64,000 bases of DNA from Streptomyces kanamyceticus (GTDB taxonomy: Bacteria; Actinomycetota; Actinomycetes; Streptomycetales; Streptomycetaceae): NCBI RefSeq assembly GCF_008704495.1, contig NZ_CP023699.1, positions 930,001-994,000 of the forward strand, given 5' to 3'. The notes beneath the pieces were generated by a model. That model saw nothing but the letters and a program-made list of their open reading frames with translations. It did not search any database and was not told the origin of the DNA. Within the stretch, counting starts at the first letter, position 1. Every line of letters starts with the position of its first letter. Positions 1 to 13,500 of this stretch are shown one piece after another. The position numbers and the translations under genes were made by a program.

Positions 1-1585
1 CCGCGACGCCGGTCACGACGTTGGGTGCCTCGCGGCCCTCGGCGAGGGCGGTGAGCCCGGAGAGGAAGTCCTCCCGGTCGCGGCCCACCACGACGGCCCG
101 ACGGTCGAACGTGGAGCGGGTCCGCAGGGAGTGGGCGATGTCGGCGACCGGAGCGGCCGTCTCGTGCGCGCACTCGTCGCGGAGGCGGGCCGCCTGTTCC
201 CGCAGCGCTTCCACGGACCGCGCCGAGAGGACCCACGGCACGACGCCCGTCTCCGCCGGTCCGGCGTCGGCGTCGGCCTCCGCCTCGGCCGATGCCGTCT
301 GGGGGGCCTGCTCGATGACGGTGTGCGCGTTGGTGCCGCTGAAGCCGAACGAGGACACACCCGCCCGCCACGGCCGGTCCACGGCGGGCCAGTCACGCTC
401 GTCGGTGAGCAGCCGCACCGCGCCCGCGGACCAGTCCACGTGTGTCGACGGCTCGTCGACGTGGAGGGTGCGGGGCAGGACGCCGTGGCGCATCGCCATG
501 ACCATCTTGATGATGCCCGCCACACCGGCCGCCGCCTGGGTGTGACCGAGGTTCGACTTGATCGAGCCGAGCCACAGCGGCCGGTCGGCGTCGCGCCCCT
601 GGCCGTACGTCGCGAGCAGCGCCTGCGCCTCGATCGGGTCGCCGAGCTTCGTGCCGGTGCCGTGCGCCTCGACCGCGTCCACGTCGGACGCGGCGAGACC
701 CGCGCTGGCGAGCGCCTGGCGGATCACGCGCTGCTGCGAGGGGCCGTTCGGCGCGGTCAGGCCGTTGGAGGCGCCGTCCTGGTTCACCGCGGAACCCCGT
801 ACGACGGCGAGCACTTGGTGGCCGTTGCGCTCGGCGTCGGAGAGCCGCTCGACGAGCAGCATGCCGATGCCCTCGCCCCAGCCCGTGCCGTCGGCGGCGT
901 CGGCGAACGCCTTGCAGCGGCCGTCGACCGACAAGCCGCGCTGGCGGCTGAACTCGATGAACGCACCCGGCGTCGACATCACCGTCACACCGCCCGCGAG
1001 CGCCATCTCGCACTCGCCCTGGTGGAGGGCCTGCACCGCGAGGTGCAGCGCGACGAGCGACGACGAGCAGGCCGTGTCGACCGTGACGGCGGGGCCTTCG
1101 AGGCCGAACGTGTACGAGAGGCGGCCGGACATGACGCTGGCCGCGCTGCCCGTCGCCACGTGCCCGCCCACGTCCTCGGCGGCTCCGTCCAGGACCATGC
1201 CGTAGTCCTGCACGTTCGAGCCGACGAACACGCCGACCCGCTCGCCGCGGATCGCGTTCGGGTCCATACCGGCGCGCTCGAAGGTCTCCCAGGAGGTTTC
1301 GAGGAGCAGGCGCTGCTGCGGGTCCATGGCGAGCGCCTCGCGCGGCGAGATGCCGAAGAAGCTCGCGTCGAAGTCCGCGACGCGGTCGAGGAAGGCGCCC
1401 CTGCGGCTGTAGGTGGTGCCCACCCCTTCGGGGTCGGGGTCGTACAGCGTCTCCATGTCCCAGCCGCGGTCGGCGGGGAACTCCGCCACCGCGTCGCCGC
1501 CCTCCCGCAGCACCCGCCACAGGTCCTCCGGGTTGGCGACGCCGCCGGGGTAGCGGCAGGCCATCGCGACGATCGCGATCGGCTC
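1..1585 (-). other. PKS module 6 (partial): KS and start of AT linker
   Basis: The KS starts at EPIAIVAMACRYPGG (residue 4602) and carries DTACSSS with Cys4774. The post-KS SGTNAHTVIEQAP motif lies near 290. The visible sequence ends in the KS-AT linker, before any AT active-site motif, so extender choice and reduction state cannot be read. Confidence 0.93.
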
Positions 1586-4500
1586 GTCGGTCACACCCGG
1601 CGCCGCGGCTGCCGGTGCCACGAGCGACTCGCCGTGCGGTGCGACGACCTCCGTCAGGAGGTGTTCGGCGAGCACCGCGGGGCTCGGGTAGTCGAAGACC
1701 ACGGTGGCGGGCAGCGTCAGGCCGGAGGCGGCCGTCAGCCGGTTGCGGAGTTCGACGGCGGTCAGCGAGTCGAAGCCCAGTTCGCGGAAGGCCCGGTCGG
1801 GGTCGACCGCGGCGGCCGAGGCATGCCCGAGGACGGCGGCGGCCTCGGCGGCCACGAGGCCGCGCACCAGTTCCTTCTGCTTGGCCGCGTCCAGACCGGT
1901 GAGGCGGCTGCGCAGCGCGGCGCCCTTCTCGTCCCCGGTGTCGGAGGCGTCGGCCCTGCCTGCTCCGTCGGCCCGGTCCGCGATCGCGTCGCGCGCCTCG
2001 GCGAGGTCGGCGAGCAGCGGGCTCGGCCTGCCGATGGTGAACGCGGGCGCGAACCGCGCCCAGTCGACGTTCACGACGACCGTGCTCGGTGTGCCGCCGC
2101 CGACCGCGTCGGCGAGGGCGCCCACCGCGAGCTCAGGCGCCAGGGCGAGGAGACCGCGCCGGGACAGCTGCCGCTGCGCCTCGTCGTCGGCCATGCCGCC
2201 GCCCGCCCAGGGGCCCCAGGCCACCGTGGTGGCGGGCAGGCCGCGGGCGGCACGGTGTTCGGTGAGCGCGTCGAGGTAGGCGTTCGCGGCGCTGTAGGCG
2301 AGCTGGCCGCCACTGCCCCAGATGCCCGCGATCGAGGAGTACGACAGGAACGCGTCGAGCGGCGCGTCGGCCAGGAGTTCGTGCAGGTGCGCGGCGCCCG
2401 CCACCTTGGCGGTGACGACGTCGGCGAAGCGCGCGAGGTCCGTGGTGTCGGCGGGGACGCTGTCGTTGAGCCCGGCGGTGTGCACGACGGCACGGACCGG
2501 GTCACCGGCCGCGGCCAGGTCGTCGAGCAGGGCGGCGAGCCGTTCCCTGTCGGCGATGTCGACGGCGGCGACCGTGACGCGTGCGCCCAACTCGGCGAGT
2601 TCGGCGTCCAGTTCGGCGGCGCCCGCGGCCTCGGGGCCGCGCCTGCTCACCAGGACGACGTGTTCGGCGCCGTGCTCGGCGAGCCACCGTGCGGCCCTGG
2701 CACCCAGGGCGCCGAGACCGCCGGTCACGAGGACCGTGCCGCGCGGCGTCCACCCTGAGCTTGCGGTGGCCCTTCCGGCACGCCGCAGGCAGCGCGTGAA
2801 CACGCCGGTCCCGCGGACGGCGACCTGGTCCTCCGCTCCGCCGATGAGGCCGCACAGCCGTGCGGCCGCGGCCTCGTCCACCGTTTCCGGCAGGTCGACG
2901 AGGCCGCCCCAGCGGTCGGGGTGTTCGAGCGCCGCTGCGCGGCCGAGGCCCCACACCATGGACTGCGCGAACCCGCCGACCGCGTCCTCCGCGGTCGCCG
3001 ACACCGCACCCGACGTCAGGCACCACAGCGGCGCCCGTACGTCGGTGTCGCCCAGCGCCTGGAACAGCGCGATGGTGGCCGCGACGCCATTCGGCACAGC
3101 GGGGTGCTCGGGGTGCGGCGACTCGTCGAACGCCAGCAGCGACAGGACGCCGCTGATCTCCGCACCGGGGGCAGCCGCGCGCAACGCATCGGTGGCAGCC
3201 GCGCGCAGCGCGTCGGCGAGAGCCTCGCGGTCCGCTCCTTCGGCCTCCACCGCGACGACTGACAGGCCTCGCTCCTTCAGCAACTCGCCCAGCGCGGCCG
3301 CACGTTCGTCACCCGCGGGCGCCACGGCCAGCCAGGTGCCCGAGGGAGGCGTGGTCGCCGGGTCGGCCACGGCCGTCCACTCGACGGTGTAACGCCACTT
3401 GTCCATGGCGGACTTCTCACGGCTCTGGCGCCGCCACGACGACAGCAGGGGCAGCACCGCGCGGAGGGAGTCGGTCTCCCCGTCGTCGGTGATCCCCAGG
3501 GACGACGCGAGCGCGCCCGCCTCCTCGCTGTCCACCGCGGCCCAGAACTCCGCCTCGTCCGCGTCCGCGAGGGCATCGCTCTTGCCCGGTCGCGCGTCGG
3601 ACCAGTAGCGCTGGTGCTGGAACGCGTACGTCGGCAGGTCGACGCGTCGCGCCCCGCTCCCGGCGAAGTAGGCGCTCCAGTCGACGGCCACGCCCCGCGC
3701 GTGGAGCGCGGCGACCGTGGTGACGAGGGCGACGTCCTCGGCCCTGTCCGCGCGCAGCGCGGGCAGGAACACCGCGTCCGGCGCACTGGCGAGCCCGAGG
3801 GCGGCCAGCGTGCCGCCGGGGCCGACCTCGACGAACGCGGTCACGCCCTCTGCGACCAGGGCGCTCACGGCGTCGGCGAAACGCACCGATTCGCGGACGT
3901 GACGCACCCAGTACTCGGGCGAGGACAGTTCCTCGGAGGTGGCGCGTGCGCCGGTCAGGGTGGACACGATCGGGATCGAGGGAGCCTCGTACGAGACGCT
4001 CGCCAGGACCGTACGGAAGTCATCGAGCATCGGGTCCATCAGCGGCGAGTGGAACGCGTGACTGACACGCAGCTTGCTGACCTTGCGGCCCGCCTCACGC
4101 CAGCGCTCGGCGACGGCCTCCACGTCGGCCGCGACACCCGAAATGACCACCGATGAGGGCCCGTTGACCGCCGCGATACCGACGGTCTCCGAAAGATATC
4201 CGGCGAGTTCCTCTTCGGTCGCCTGGATCGCGACCATCGCGCCACCCTCGGGCAACGCCTGCATCAGACCCGCACGAGCCGACACCACCTTGGCGGCGTC
4301 CGCAAGCGACCACACACCCGCGACATGGGCCGCCGCGAGCTCACCGATCGAGTGACCAGCAAGCACGTCAGGACGTACACCCCACGACTCAAGAAGCCGG
4401 AAGAGAGCCACCTCAATCGCGAACAGGGCGGGCTGTGTCACACCCGTCTGGTTCAGCGCGTCGACGTCCTCACCGAAGAGGACCCCACGCACCTCAGGAG

Positions 4501-7500
4501 CCAGAACATCAAGGACCTCGTCCAGAGCGGTGGCGAACACCGGGAAACGGTCCGCCAGTTCACGGCCCATGCCGAGCCGCTGCGAACCCTGACCCGAGAA
4601 CAGGAAACCCACCCGCTGCGAACCGGATGCCTCGCCCAGCACGACGCCCGGCGCTTCCCGGCCCTCGGCGAGAGCGGAGAGGGCCGACAGGAACTCGGCG
4701 GGCTCGGCGGCGACGACCACCGCTCGGCGGTCCAGCGCCGCGCGTGACGTGGCGAGCGAGTAGCCGACCTCAACGGGCGCGTGCTCGTCGACGACGGACA
4801 GCAGACGCTCCGCCTGCCCGCGCAGCGCACCCTCGTCACCCGCGGACAGCACCCACGGCAGCACACCACCGTCGTACGTCGTCGGCTCCGAGACCTCGAC
4901 CGGCTCGACGACAGGGGCCTGCTCGATGATGGCGTGTGCGTTCGTGCCGCTGAAGCCGAACGACGACACACCCGCACGCCACGGCTGGCCGGTCTCCGGC
5001 CACGGGCGGTCCTGCGTCAGGAGCTCCACCGCGCCTGCCGACCAATCGACGTGCGGCGACGGCGCGTCGACGTGCAGGGTGCGGGGCAGTACGCCGTGGC
5101 GCATCGCCATGACCATCTTGATCACACCTGCCACACCCGCGGCGGCCTGAGTGTGACCGATGTTCGACTTCACCGAACCCAGCCACAGCGGCCGGTCCTC
5201 GGGTCGGTCCTGGCCATACGTCGCGAGGAGCGCCTGCGCCTCGATCGGGTCACCCAGCTTGGTACCCGTGCCGTGCGCCTCGACGGCGTCCACGTCGGAC
5301 GGAGAGAGACCCGCCGTCGCGAGCGCCTGGCGGATCACGCGCTGCTGCGAGGGACCGTTCGGAGCAGTCAGGCCGTTGGAAGCGCCGTCCTGGTTCACCG
5401 CCGAACCCCGTACGACAGCCAGCACTTGATGCCCGTTGCGCTCGGCGTCCGACAGGCGCTCCACGAACAGCATGCCGACGCCCTCGCCCCAGCTGGTGCC
5501 GTCGGCCGCGGCCGCGAACGCCTTGCAGCGACCGTCCAGCGACAGACCGCGCTGGCGGCTGAACTCGATGAACGCACCCGGCGTCGACATCACGGTCACA
5601 CCGCCCGCGAGCGCCATCTCGCACTCGCCCGAGCGCAGGGCCTGCACCGCGAGGTGCAGGGCGACCAGGGACGAGGAGCACGCCGTGTCGACCGTGACCG
5701 CCGGGCCTTCGAAGCCGAAGGTGTACGAGAGGCGGCCCGAGGCCACACTCGCCGCGTTGCCGGTCGCCATGTAGCCGCCGACGTCCTCGCCGGACTCGCC
5801 GAGGACGAGGCCGTAGTCCTGGGCGTTCGAGCCGACGAACACGCCGACGCGCTCACCGCGCAGCGAGGCGGGGTCGATGCCCGCGCGCTCGAGCAGTTCC
5901 CAGGAGGTTTCGAGGAGCAGCCGCTGCTGCGGGTCCATGGCGAGCGCCTCGCGCGGCGAGATGCCGAAGAAGCCCGCGTCGAAGCCGCTCACGTCCGACA
6001 GGAAGGCGCCCGAGCGCAGGTACGTGGTGCCCACGGAGTCCGGGTCGGGGTCGTACAGCGCCTCGACGTCCCAGCCACGGTCGGCCGGGAAGTCGGTCAC
6101 GCCGTCGCCGCCGGAGAGCAGCACCTGCCAGAGGTCGTCGGGGCTCGACACGCCACCGGGGAACCGGCAGGACATGGCCACGATCGCGATCGGCTCGTCC
6201 GCCGCCGCACCCGAAGCTGCCACGGGAGCGGTGGTCGTGGAGTCCGCGCTCACACCCGACAGTTGGGTGCGCAGATACGCGGCCAGTTCGGCGGCGGTCG
6301 GGTAGTCGAAGACCAGGGTCGCGGGCAGGGCGACGCCCGTGGCGTCGCTCAGTCGGGTCCGCAGTTCCACCGCCGTCAGCGAGTCGAAGCCCAGGTCCTT
6401 GAAGGCACGCGTGGCGGAGAAGGCGTCGGCCGAGACGTGGCCGAGTACCGTGGCCGCCTCGTACCGGACGAGGTCGGTGAGCTGCCGCTCCTGCTCGGCC
6501 TGGTCAAGCCCTGCGAGCCGCTGCGCAAGGGCCGACGAGCCCTGCTCGGGCGCCGATGCCTCGAACGCGGCCTGGACCTGCGGGAGTTCGCTCAGGAGCG
6601 GACTGGTCCGCTGCGCCATGAACGTACCCGCGAAGCGCTCCCAGTCGACATCGGCGACGACGACGTTGCCCTCGCCACGCTCAAGAGCCGTCGCCAGGCC
6701 CACGATCGCGACGGCCGGAGCCATCGTCGACAGGCCCCAGCGGTGCAGCAGCGCGGCCTGCTCGGTGGTGGCGACCATGCCGCCACCGCCCCACGGGCCC
6801 CACGCCACGGCCGTGGCGGGCAGGCCCCGGGCACGGCGGTGCTGGGCGAGCGCGTCGAGGTAGGCGTTGGCGGCCGCGTACGCGCCTTGGCCGCTGCTCC
6901 CCCACACGCCTGCGATCGACGAGAAGACGACGAACGCGTCCAACGGCACGTCGGCGAGCAGCTCGTGCAGGTTGCGCGCGCCGTCGACCTTGGCGGCCAG
7001 CACGTCCGCGAGCTCGTCCGCGCCGAGGTCGGCGAGAACAGCGGAGCGCTCGATGCCCGCCGTGTGCACGACCGCGGTCAGCTCAGGGACGCTTTCGAGG
7101 AGCGCCGCGACGGACTCCCGGTCAGCCACGTCGCAGGCCGCGAACGTCACCCGCGCGCCCAACTCCGCCAGCTCGGCTGCCAGTTCATCGGAGCCGTCGG
7201 CATCGGCGCCGCGACGGCTTGCCAGCACCACGTGTTCGGCGCCGTGTGTCGCCAGCCAGCGCGCCACATGCCCGCCAAGGGCGCCGAGGCCACCGGTGAC
7301 GAGCACCGTGCCGCGCGGCGTCCAGCCGGAACCAGGGGCCTCCGCGCTCAGCGGCGCGGGGACCAGACGTCGGCCGAGGAGTTCACCACCGCGTACGGCG
7401 ACCTGGTCCTCACCACTCGTCCCGGCGAGGACCGAGGCCAGCAGGTCACCCGTCGCATCGTCGTCGCCGAAGTTCGGGACGTCGACCAGACCACCCCAGC

Positions 7501-10500
7501 CACCCGGCTGCTCCAACGCGGCCACCCGGCCAAGGCCCCACACCATCGACTGCTCGAACCCGGACACGGCATCATCCGCACCCGCCGCCACCGCACCCGA
7601 CGTCAGGCACCACAGCGGAGCCGACACACCCGCGTCACCGAGGGAGCGCAGGAGGGCGACCGTGTGCGCGACACCCGCGTCCGCGAGCGCCAGCAGTGAC
7701 ACCACACCGCTCAGTGCGGGCAGTTCGCTCAGCTGCCGCGACCAGTCGGCCGACTCCGGGTCCACCTCCACGACCTGCGCCTCGGCGCCGTTGCGCGTCA
7801 GCGCGTCCCGCACCCACGCGGCCCGGTCCTCACCGGCCGGCGCCACGACCAGCCACGTACCGTCCAGCTGCCGGGACCCGGCGGCCACCGGCCGCCACAT
7901 GACCCCGTACCGCCAGCCATCCGCGACAGAGCGGTCCTGCTGCTCCTTGCGCCACGCGGACAGGCGGGGCAGCACCGCACTCAGCGGGTCGTCCGACGAC
8001 ACGTCCAACGTCCGGGCGAAGTCCGCGACATCACCCTCCTCGACGGCCTCCCAGAACCGCGCCTCCACCGGGGACATCCGGCCGACGCCCTCACCCACCG
8101 GCGAGACGTCCAGCCAGAAACGCTCACGCTGGAACGCGTACGTCGGCAGATCCACCCACTGTGAGCCGCGTCCGGCGAGGAACTCCTCCCAGTCCACCGC
8201 CACACCGCGTACGTGCAGCTGACCCGCGGCCGTCGTGGCGGCCACCGGCTCGGGGCGATCACCGCGCAGCACGGGCACGAAGGCGGCGTCCGGCGCGGAC
8301 TCCTGGCCGAGGGCCGACAGCGCGCCGCCCGGGCCGACCTCGACGAACGTGTCGATTCCGTCGGCGACGAGCGTGTTCACGGCGTCGGCGAAGCGCACCG
8401 ATTCGCGCACGTGGCGCACCCAGTACTCCGGGGAGGCCAGCTCTTCTGCCGTAGCCGACCGGCCGGTCAGCGTCGATACGATCGGGATCTCGGGCTCACC
8501 GCATGCGACGCCCTCGACCACCTGGCGGAAGTCGTCCAGCATCGGGTCCATCAGCGGCGAGTGGAACGCGTGACTGACACGCAGCTTGCTGACCTTGCGG
8601 CCCGTCTCGCGCCAGCGCTCGGCGACGGCCTCCACGTCGGCGGCGACACCGGAAATGACCACCGAGGACGGGCCGTTGACCGCCGCGATGCCCACACCGT
8701 CCGGCAGGTCCGAGGCGACCTCGGCCTCCGCCGCCTGGATCGCGACCATCGCGCCGCCCTCGGGCAGCGCCTGCATCAGACTCGCACGCGCCGACACGAC
8801 CTTGACGGCATCCGCCAGGGACCACACACCCGACACATGTGCCGCCGCGAGCTCACCGATCGAGTGACCGGCCAGCGCCTCAGGACGTACGCCCCACGAC
8901 TCAAGAAGCCGGAACAGCGCCACCTCGACCGCGAACAGCGCGGGCTGCGTCACACCCGTCTCGTTCAGCGCGTCGACGTCCTCACCGAAGAGGACCTCGC
9001 GCACCTCAGGAGCCAGCAGCTCAAGCACCTCGTCCAGGGCATCCGCGAACACCGGGAAACGAGACGCCAGTTCACGCCCCATGCCCAGCCGCTGCGAACC
9101 CTGACCCGAGAACAGGAAACCCACCCGCCGCGCACCGGACGCCTCGCCCGTCACCACACCCGGGCCGCCGCGCCCCTCGGCGACGGCGGTCAGGGCCGAC
9201 AGGAACTCGGCGGGCTCCGTGGCGACGAGCACCGCGCGGTGCTCAAGGGCCGCACGCGAGAACAGCAGCGCACGGCTCACGTCCGCCACGGACAGGTCCG
9301 ACGGCGCCTCGTCCACGAAGGACTTCAGCCGTGCGGCCTGCTCGCGCAGCCCCTCGGGGGTGGTGGCCGACAGTGCCCACGGGACGACCGTGCCGACGGG
9401 CAGCGGCTCCGGGGCCTGCTCCCGCTCGACGACAGGGGCCTGCTCCACGATCACATGTGCGTTGGTGCCGCTGAAGCCGAATGAGGACACACCTGCCCGC
9501 CACGGGCGGTCCGCGGCGGGCCACTCGCGCTCGTCGGCGAGGAGTTCCAGCGCACCGGCGGACCAGTCGACGTGCGGCGAAGGCTCGTCCGCGTGGAGGG
9601 TCTTGGGCAGGACGCCGTGGCGCATCGCCATGACCATCTTGATGACACCCGCCACACCGGCCGCCGCCTGGGTGTGACCGATGTTGGACTTGATCGAGCC
9701 GAGCAGGAGCGGCTGATCGGCGGGCCGGTCCTGGCCGTACGTCGCGAGGAGCGCCTGCGCCTCGATCGGGTCGCCCAGCTTCGTGCCGGTGCCGTGCGCC
9801 TCGACCGCGTCCACCTCGGACGGAGCGAGACCGGCGGCCGCGAGCGCCTGGCGGATCACGCGCTGCTGCGAGGGGCCGTTGGGGGCCGTGAGACCGTTGG
9901 ACGCGCCGTCCTGGTTCACCGCCGAACCCCGTACGACAGCGAGCACTTGGTGGCCGTTGCGCTCGGCGTCCGACAGGCGCTCGACGACGAGCATGCCGAT
10001 GCCCTCGCCCCAGCCCGTGCCGTCCGCGTCCGCGCCGAACGCCTTGCAGCGGCCGTCGAAGGACAGGCCCCGCTGCTTGCTGAACTCCACGAACGCGGCG
10101 GGGGTGGACATCACCGTCACGCCGCCCGCGAGCGCCATCTCGCACTCACCGGACCGCAGCGCCTGCACCGCCAGGTGCAGGGCGACCAGGGACGACGAGC
10201 ATGCCGTGTCGACCGTGACGGCCGGGCCCTCCAGGCCGAACGTGTAGGACAACCGGCCCGAGATGACGCTCGCCGCGCTGCCCGTGCCGAAGTAGCCCTC
10301 GACGGTGTCCGGAGCGGCCATCATCAGGGTCGTGTAGTCCTGGCCGTTGGTGCCGACGAACACGCCGGAACGGCTGCCTCGCAGGGCGTGCGCGTCGATG
10401 CCCGCGCGCTCGACGGCCTCCCAGGAGGTCTCCAGGAGCAGGCGCTGCTGCGGGTCCATCGCCAGGGCCTCGCGCGGCGAGATGCCGAAGAACGCCGGGT

Positions 10501-13500
10501 CGAACTCCGCCACTTGGTCGAGGAAGGCACCCTTGCGCGTGTACGAGGTTCCGGCGCGCGTGGCGTCCGGGTCGTACAGCGTCTCCAGGTCCCAGCCGCG
10601 GTCGGTCGGGAACTCCGACACCGCGTCGCCGCCCGACCGCAGAACCTGCCACAGGTCCTCGGGGCTTGCCACGCCACCGGGGAACCGGCATGCCATGCCC
10701 ACGATCGCGATCGGTTCGTCCGTCACGCCCGAGGCGGCCACGGGGGTCGCCGAGGTGGAGTCCGCGTTCGCGCCGGACAGTTCGGTCCGCAGATGGGTGG
10801 CCAGTTCGGCGGCGGTCGGGTAGTCGAAGACCAGTGTCGAGGGCAGGGCGATGCCCGTGACCTCGCTCAGCCTGGCCCGCAGTTCCACCGCCGTCAGCGA
10901 GTCGAAGCCCAGCTCACGGAAGGCACGGGTCGCGGAGAATGCCTCGCCGGACACGTGGCCGAGGACTGCCGCCGCCTCGTACCGGACGAGGTCGGTGAGC
11001 TGCCGCTCCTGCTCGGCCTCGTCAAGACCGGCGAGCCGCTGCGCAAGGGCCGATGTGCCCTGCTCGGGCGCCGATGCCTCGAACGCGGCCTGGACCTGCG
11101 GGAGTTCGCTCAGGAGCGGGCTCGGGCGCTGCGCCATGAACGTACCGGCGAAACGGTCCCAGTCGACGTCGGCGAGGGTCACCGTCGCGTCGCCGTGGTC
11201 GACGGCCGCGCCGAGACCGGCGAGCGCCGCTTCGGGGGTCATCGTGTTCAGGCCCCTGCGCCGGAGGTGCGCGGCCTGCCCGGAGTCGGCGACCATGCCG
11301 CCGCCGCCCCACGGGCCCCACGCCACCGCGGTGGCGGGCAGACCCGCGGCCCTGCGGTGCTCGGCCAGCGCGTCCAGGTAGGCGTTCGCCGCGCCGTAGG
11401 CGGGCTGGCCGCCACTGCCCCACACACCGGCGATCGACGAGAACAGGACGAACGCGTCCAGCGTCCTGTCGGCGAGCAGCTCGTGCAGATTGCGCGCGCC
11501 GTCGGCCTTGGCCGCCAGCACGTCGGCGAATTCGCCCAGGTCGGACGGGTCGAGGTCGGCGAGGGCGACGGCGCGCTCGATGCCCGCCGTGTGCACGACC
11601 GCGGTCAGCTCGGGGAGGCTTTCGATGAGCGCCGCGACGGACTCCCGGTCCGCCACGTCACAGGCCGCGAACGTCACCCGGGCGCCCAGCCGGACGAGTT
11701 CGGCCGCCAGCTCAGCGGCGCCTTCGGCCGCCTGGCCGCGGCGGCTGGCCAGCACCACGTGCTCGGCCCCGCGCACCGCGAGCCAGCGCGCCACGTGCCC
11801 GCCGAGGGCGCCGAGGCCACCGGTGACGAGCACTGTGCCGCGCGGCGTCCAGCCCTCCACCGGGGTGTCGCCCAGGGGCGCGGGCACCAGCCTGCGGCCG
11901 AGGATCTCACCGCCGCGTACGGCGATCTGGTCCTCGTCGCGCGCACCGGAGAGGACCGACGCCAGCAGGTCACCGGCCGCCTCGTCGCGCGTCTGCGGGA
12001 CGTCGACGAGACCGCCCCAGCTGCCGGGCCGCTCCAGGGCGGCCACCCGGCCGAGGCCCCACACCATCGATTGGTCGAGCGCGGTCAGGGCGTCGTCCGC
12101 GCCCACCGACACCGCACCGGATGTGAGGCACCACAGCGGAGCCTGGACTTCCGCGTCGTCGAGCGCCCGCAGGAGGCCGATCGTGGAGCTGAGGCCCGCG
12201 GGGATGCCGGGTCCTTCGGTGGCGGTGAGCCCCAGGAGCGAGACCACACCGCCCAGTGCGGGCAGCTCGTTCAACTGCTCCGGCCAGTCGGCCGACTCCG
12301 GGTCCACCTCCACGAGCCGCGTCTCGGCGCCGTTGCGTGTCAGCGCGTCCCGCACCCATGCGGCCCGCTCTTCGCCGACCGGCGCCACGACCAGCCACGT
12401 GCCGTCGAGGCGCTGGTTCCCCGCGGCCAACGGCCGCCATTCGACGGCGTACCGCCAGCCGTCCGCGGTGGAACGTTCCCGCTGCTTCCTGCGCCAGGCG
12501 GAGAGGCGGGGCAGTACGGCGCTCAGCGGGTCGTCCGACGACACGCCCAGCGTGCGGGCGAGGTCGCCGAGGTCGCCCTCTTCCACGGTCTCCCAGAACC
12601 GGGCCTCCACCGGCGACATCGGCTCGGTGGCCGCGTCGTCGGCGGGGGCGTCCAGCCAGTAGCGCTCGCGCTGGAAGGCGTACGTGGGCAGGTCCACGCG
12701 TCGGGCGTCGCCGTCGGCGAAGCAGGCGGCCAGGTTCACCGCGACGCCGCGCACGTGCAGCTGTCCGACGGCCGTGGTCAGCGCGTCGAGTTCGGTCCTG
12801 TCGCCGCGCAGGGCGGGGACGAAGGCCGCGTCGGAGGCACTGAGCTGGCCGAGGCCGGACAGGACGCCACCGGGGCCGATCTCCAGGAAGACGTCGACGC
12901 CGTGCTCGCGCAGTGCGGTGACCGCGTCGTGGAACCGCACGCCCTCGCGTACATGGCGTACCCAGTACTCGGGCGACGTCAGGTCGTCGGCGCTCGCCAG
13001 GCTGCCTATCAGCGTCGACACGATCGGTATCGCGGGAGCTTCGTAGGACACGCTCTCCAGGACCGCGCGGAAGTCGTCGAGCATCGGGTCCATCAGCGGC
13101 GAGTGGAAGGCGTGGCTCACCCGCAGTCGGCTCACCTTGCGGCCCGCGTCGCGCCACTGCTCCGCGACGGCCTCCACGTCGGCGGTGGGGCCCGAGATCA
13201 CCACGGATTCGGGGCCGTTCACCGCGGCGATGCCCACGTTGTCCGGCAGGTCGGGGACGACCTCGGCCTCACTCGCCTGGAGGGCGACCATCGCGCCGCC
13301 CGCGGGCAGCGCCTGCATCAGCGCGCCACGCGCGGACACCACCTTGACCGCGTCCGCGAGGGACCACACACCCGACACATGTGCCGCAGCCAGCTCACCG
13401 ATCGAGTGACCAGCAAGCACGTCAGGACGTACACCCCACGACTCAAGAAGCCGGAACAGCGCCACCTCGACCGCGAACAACGCGGGCTGCGTCACACCCG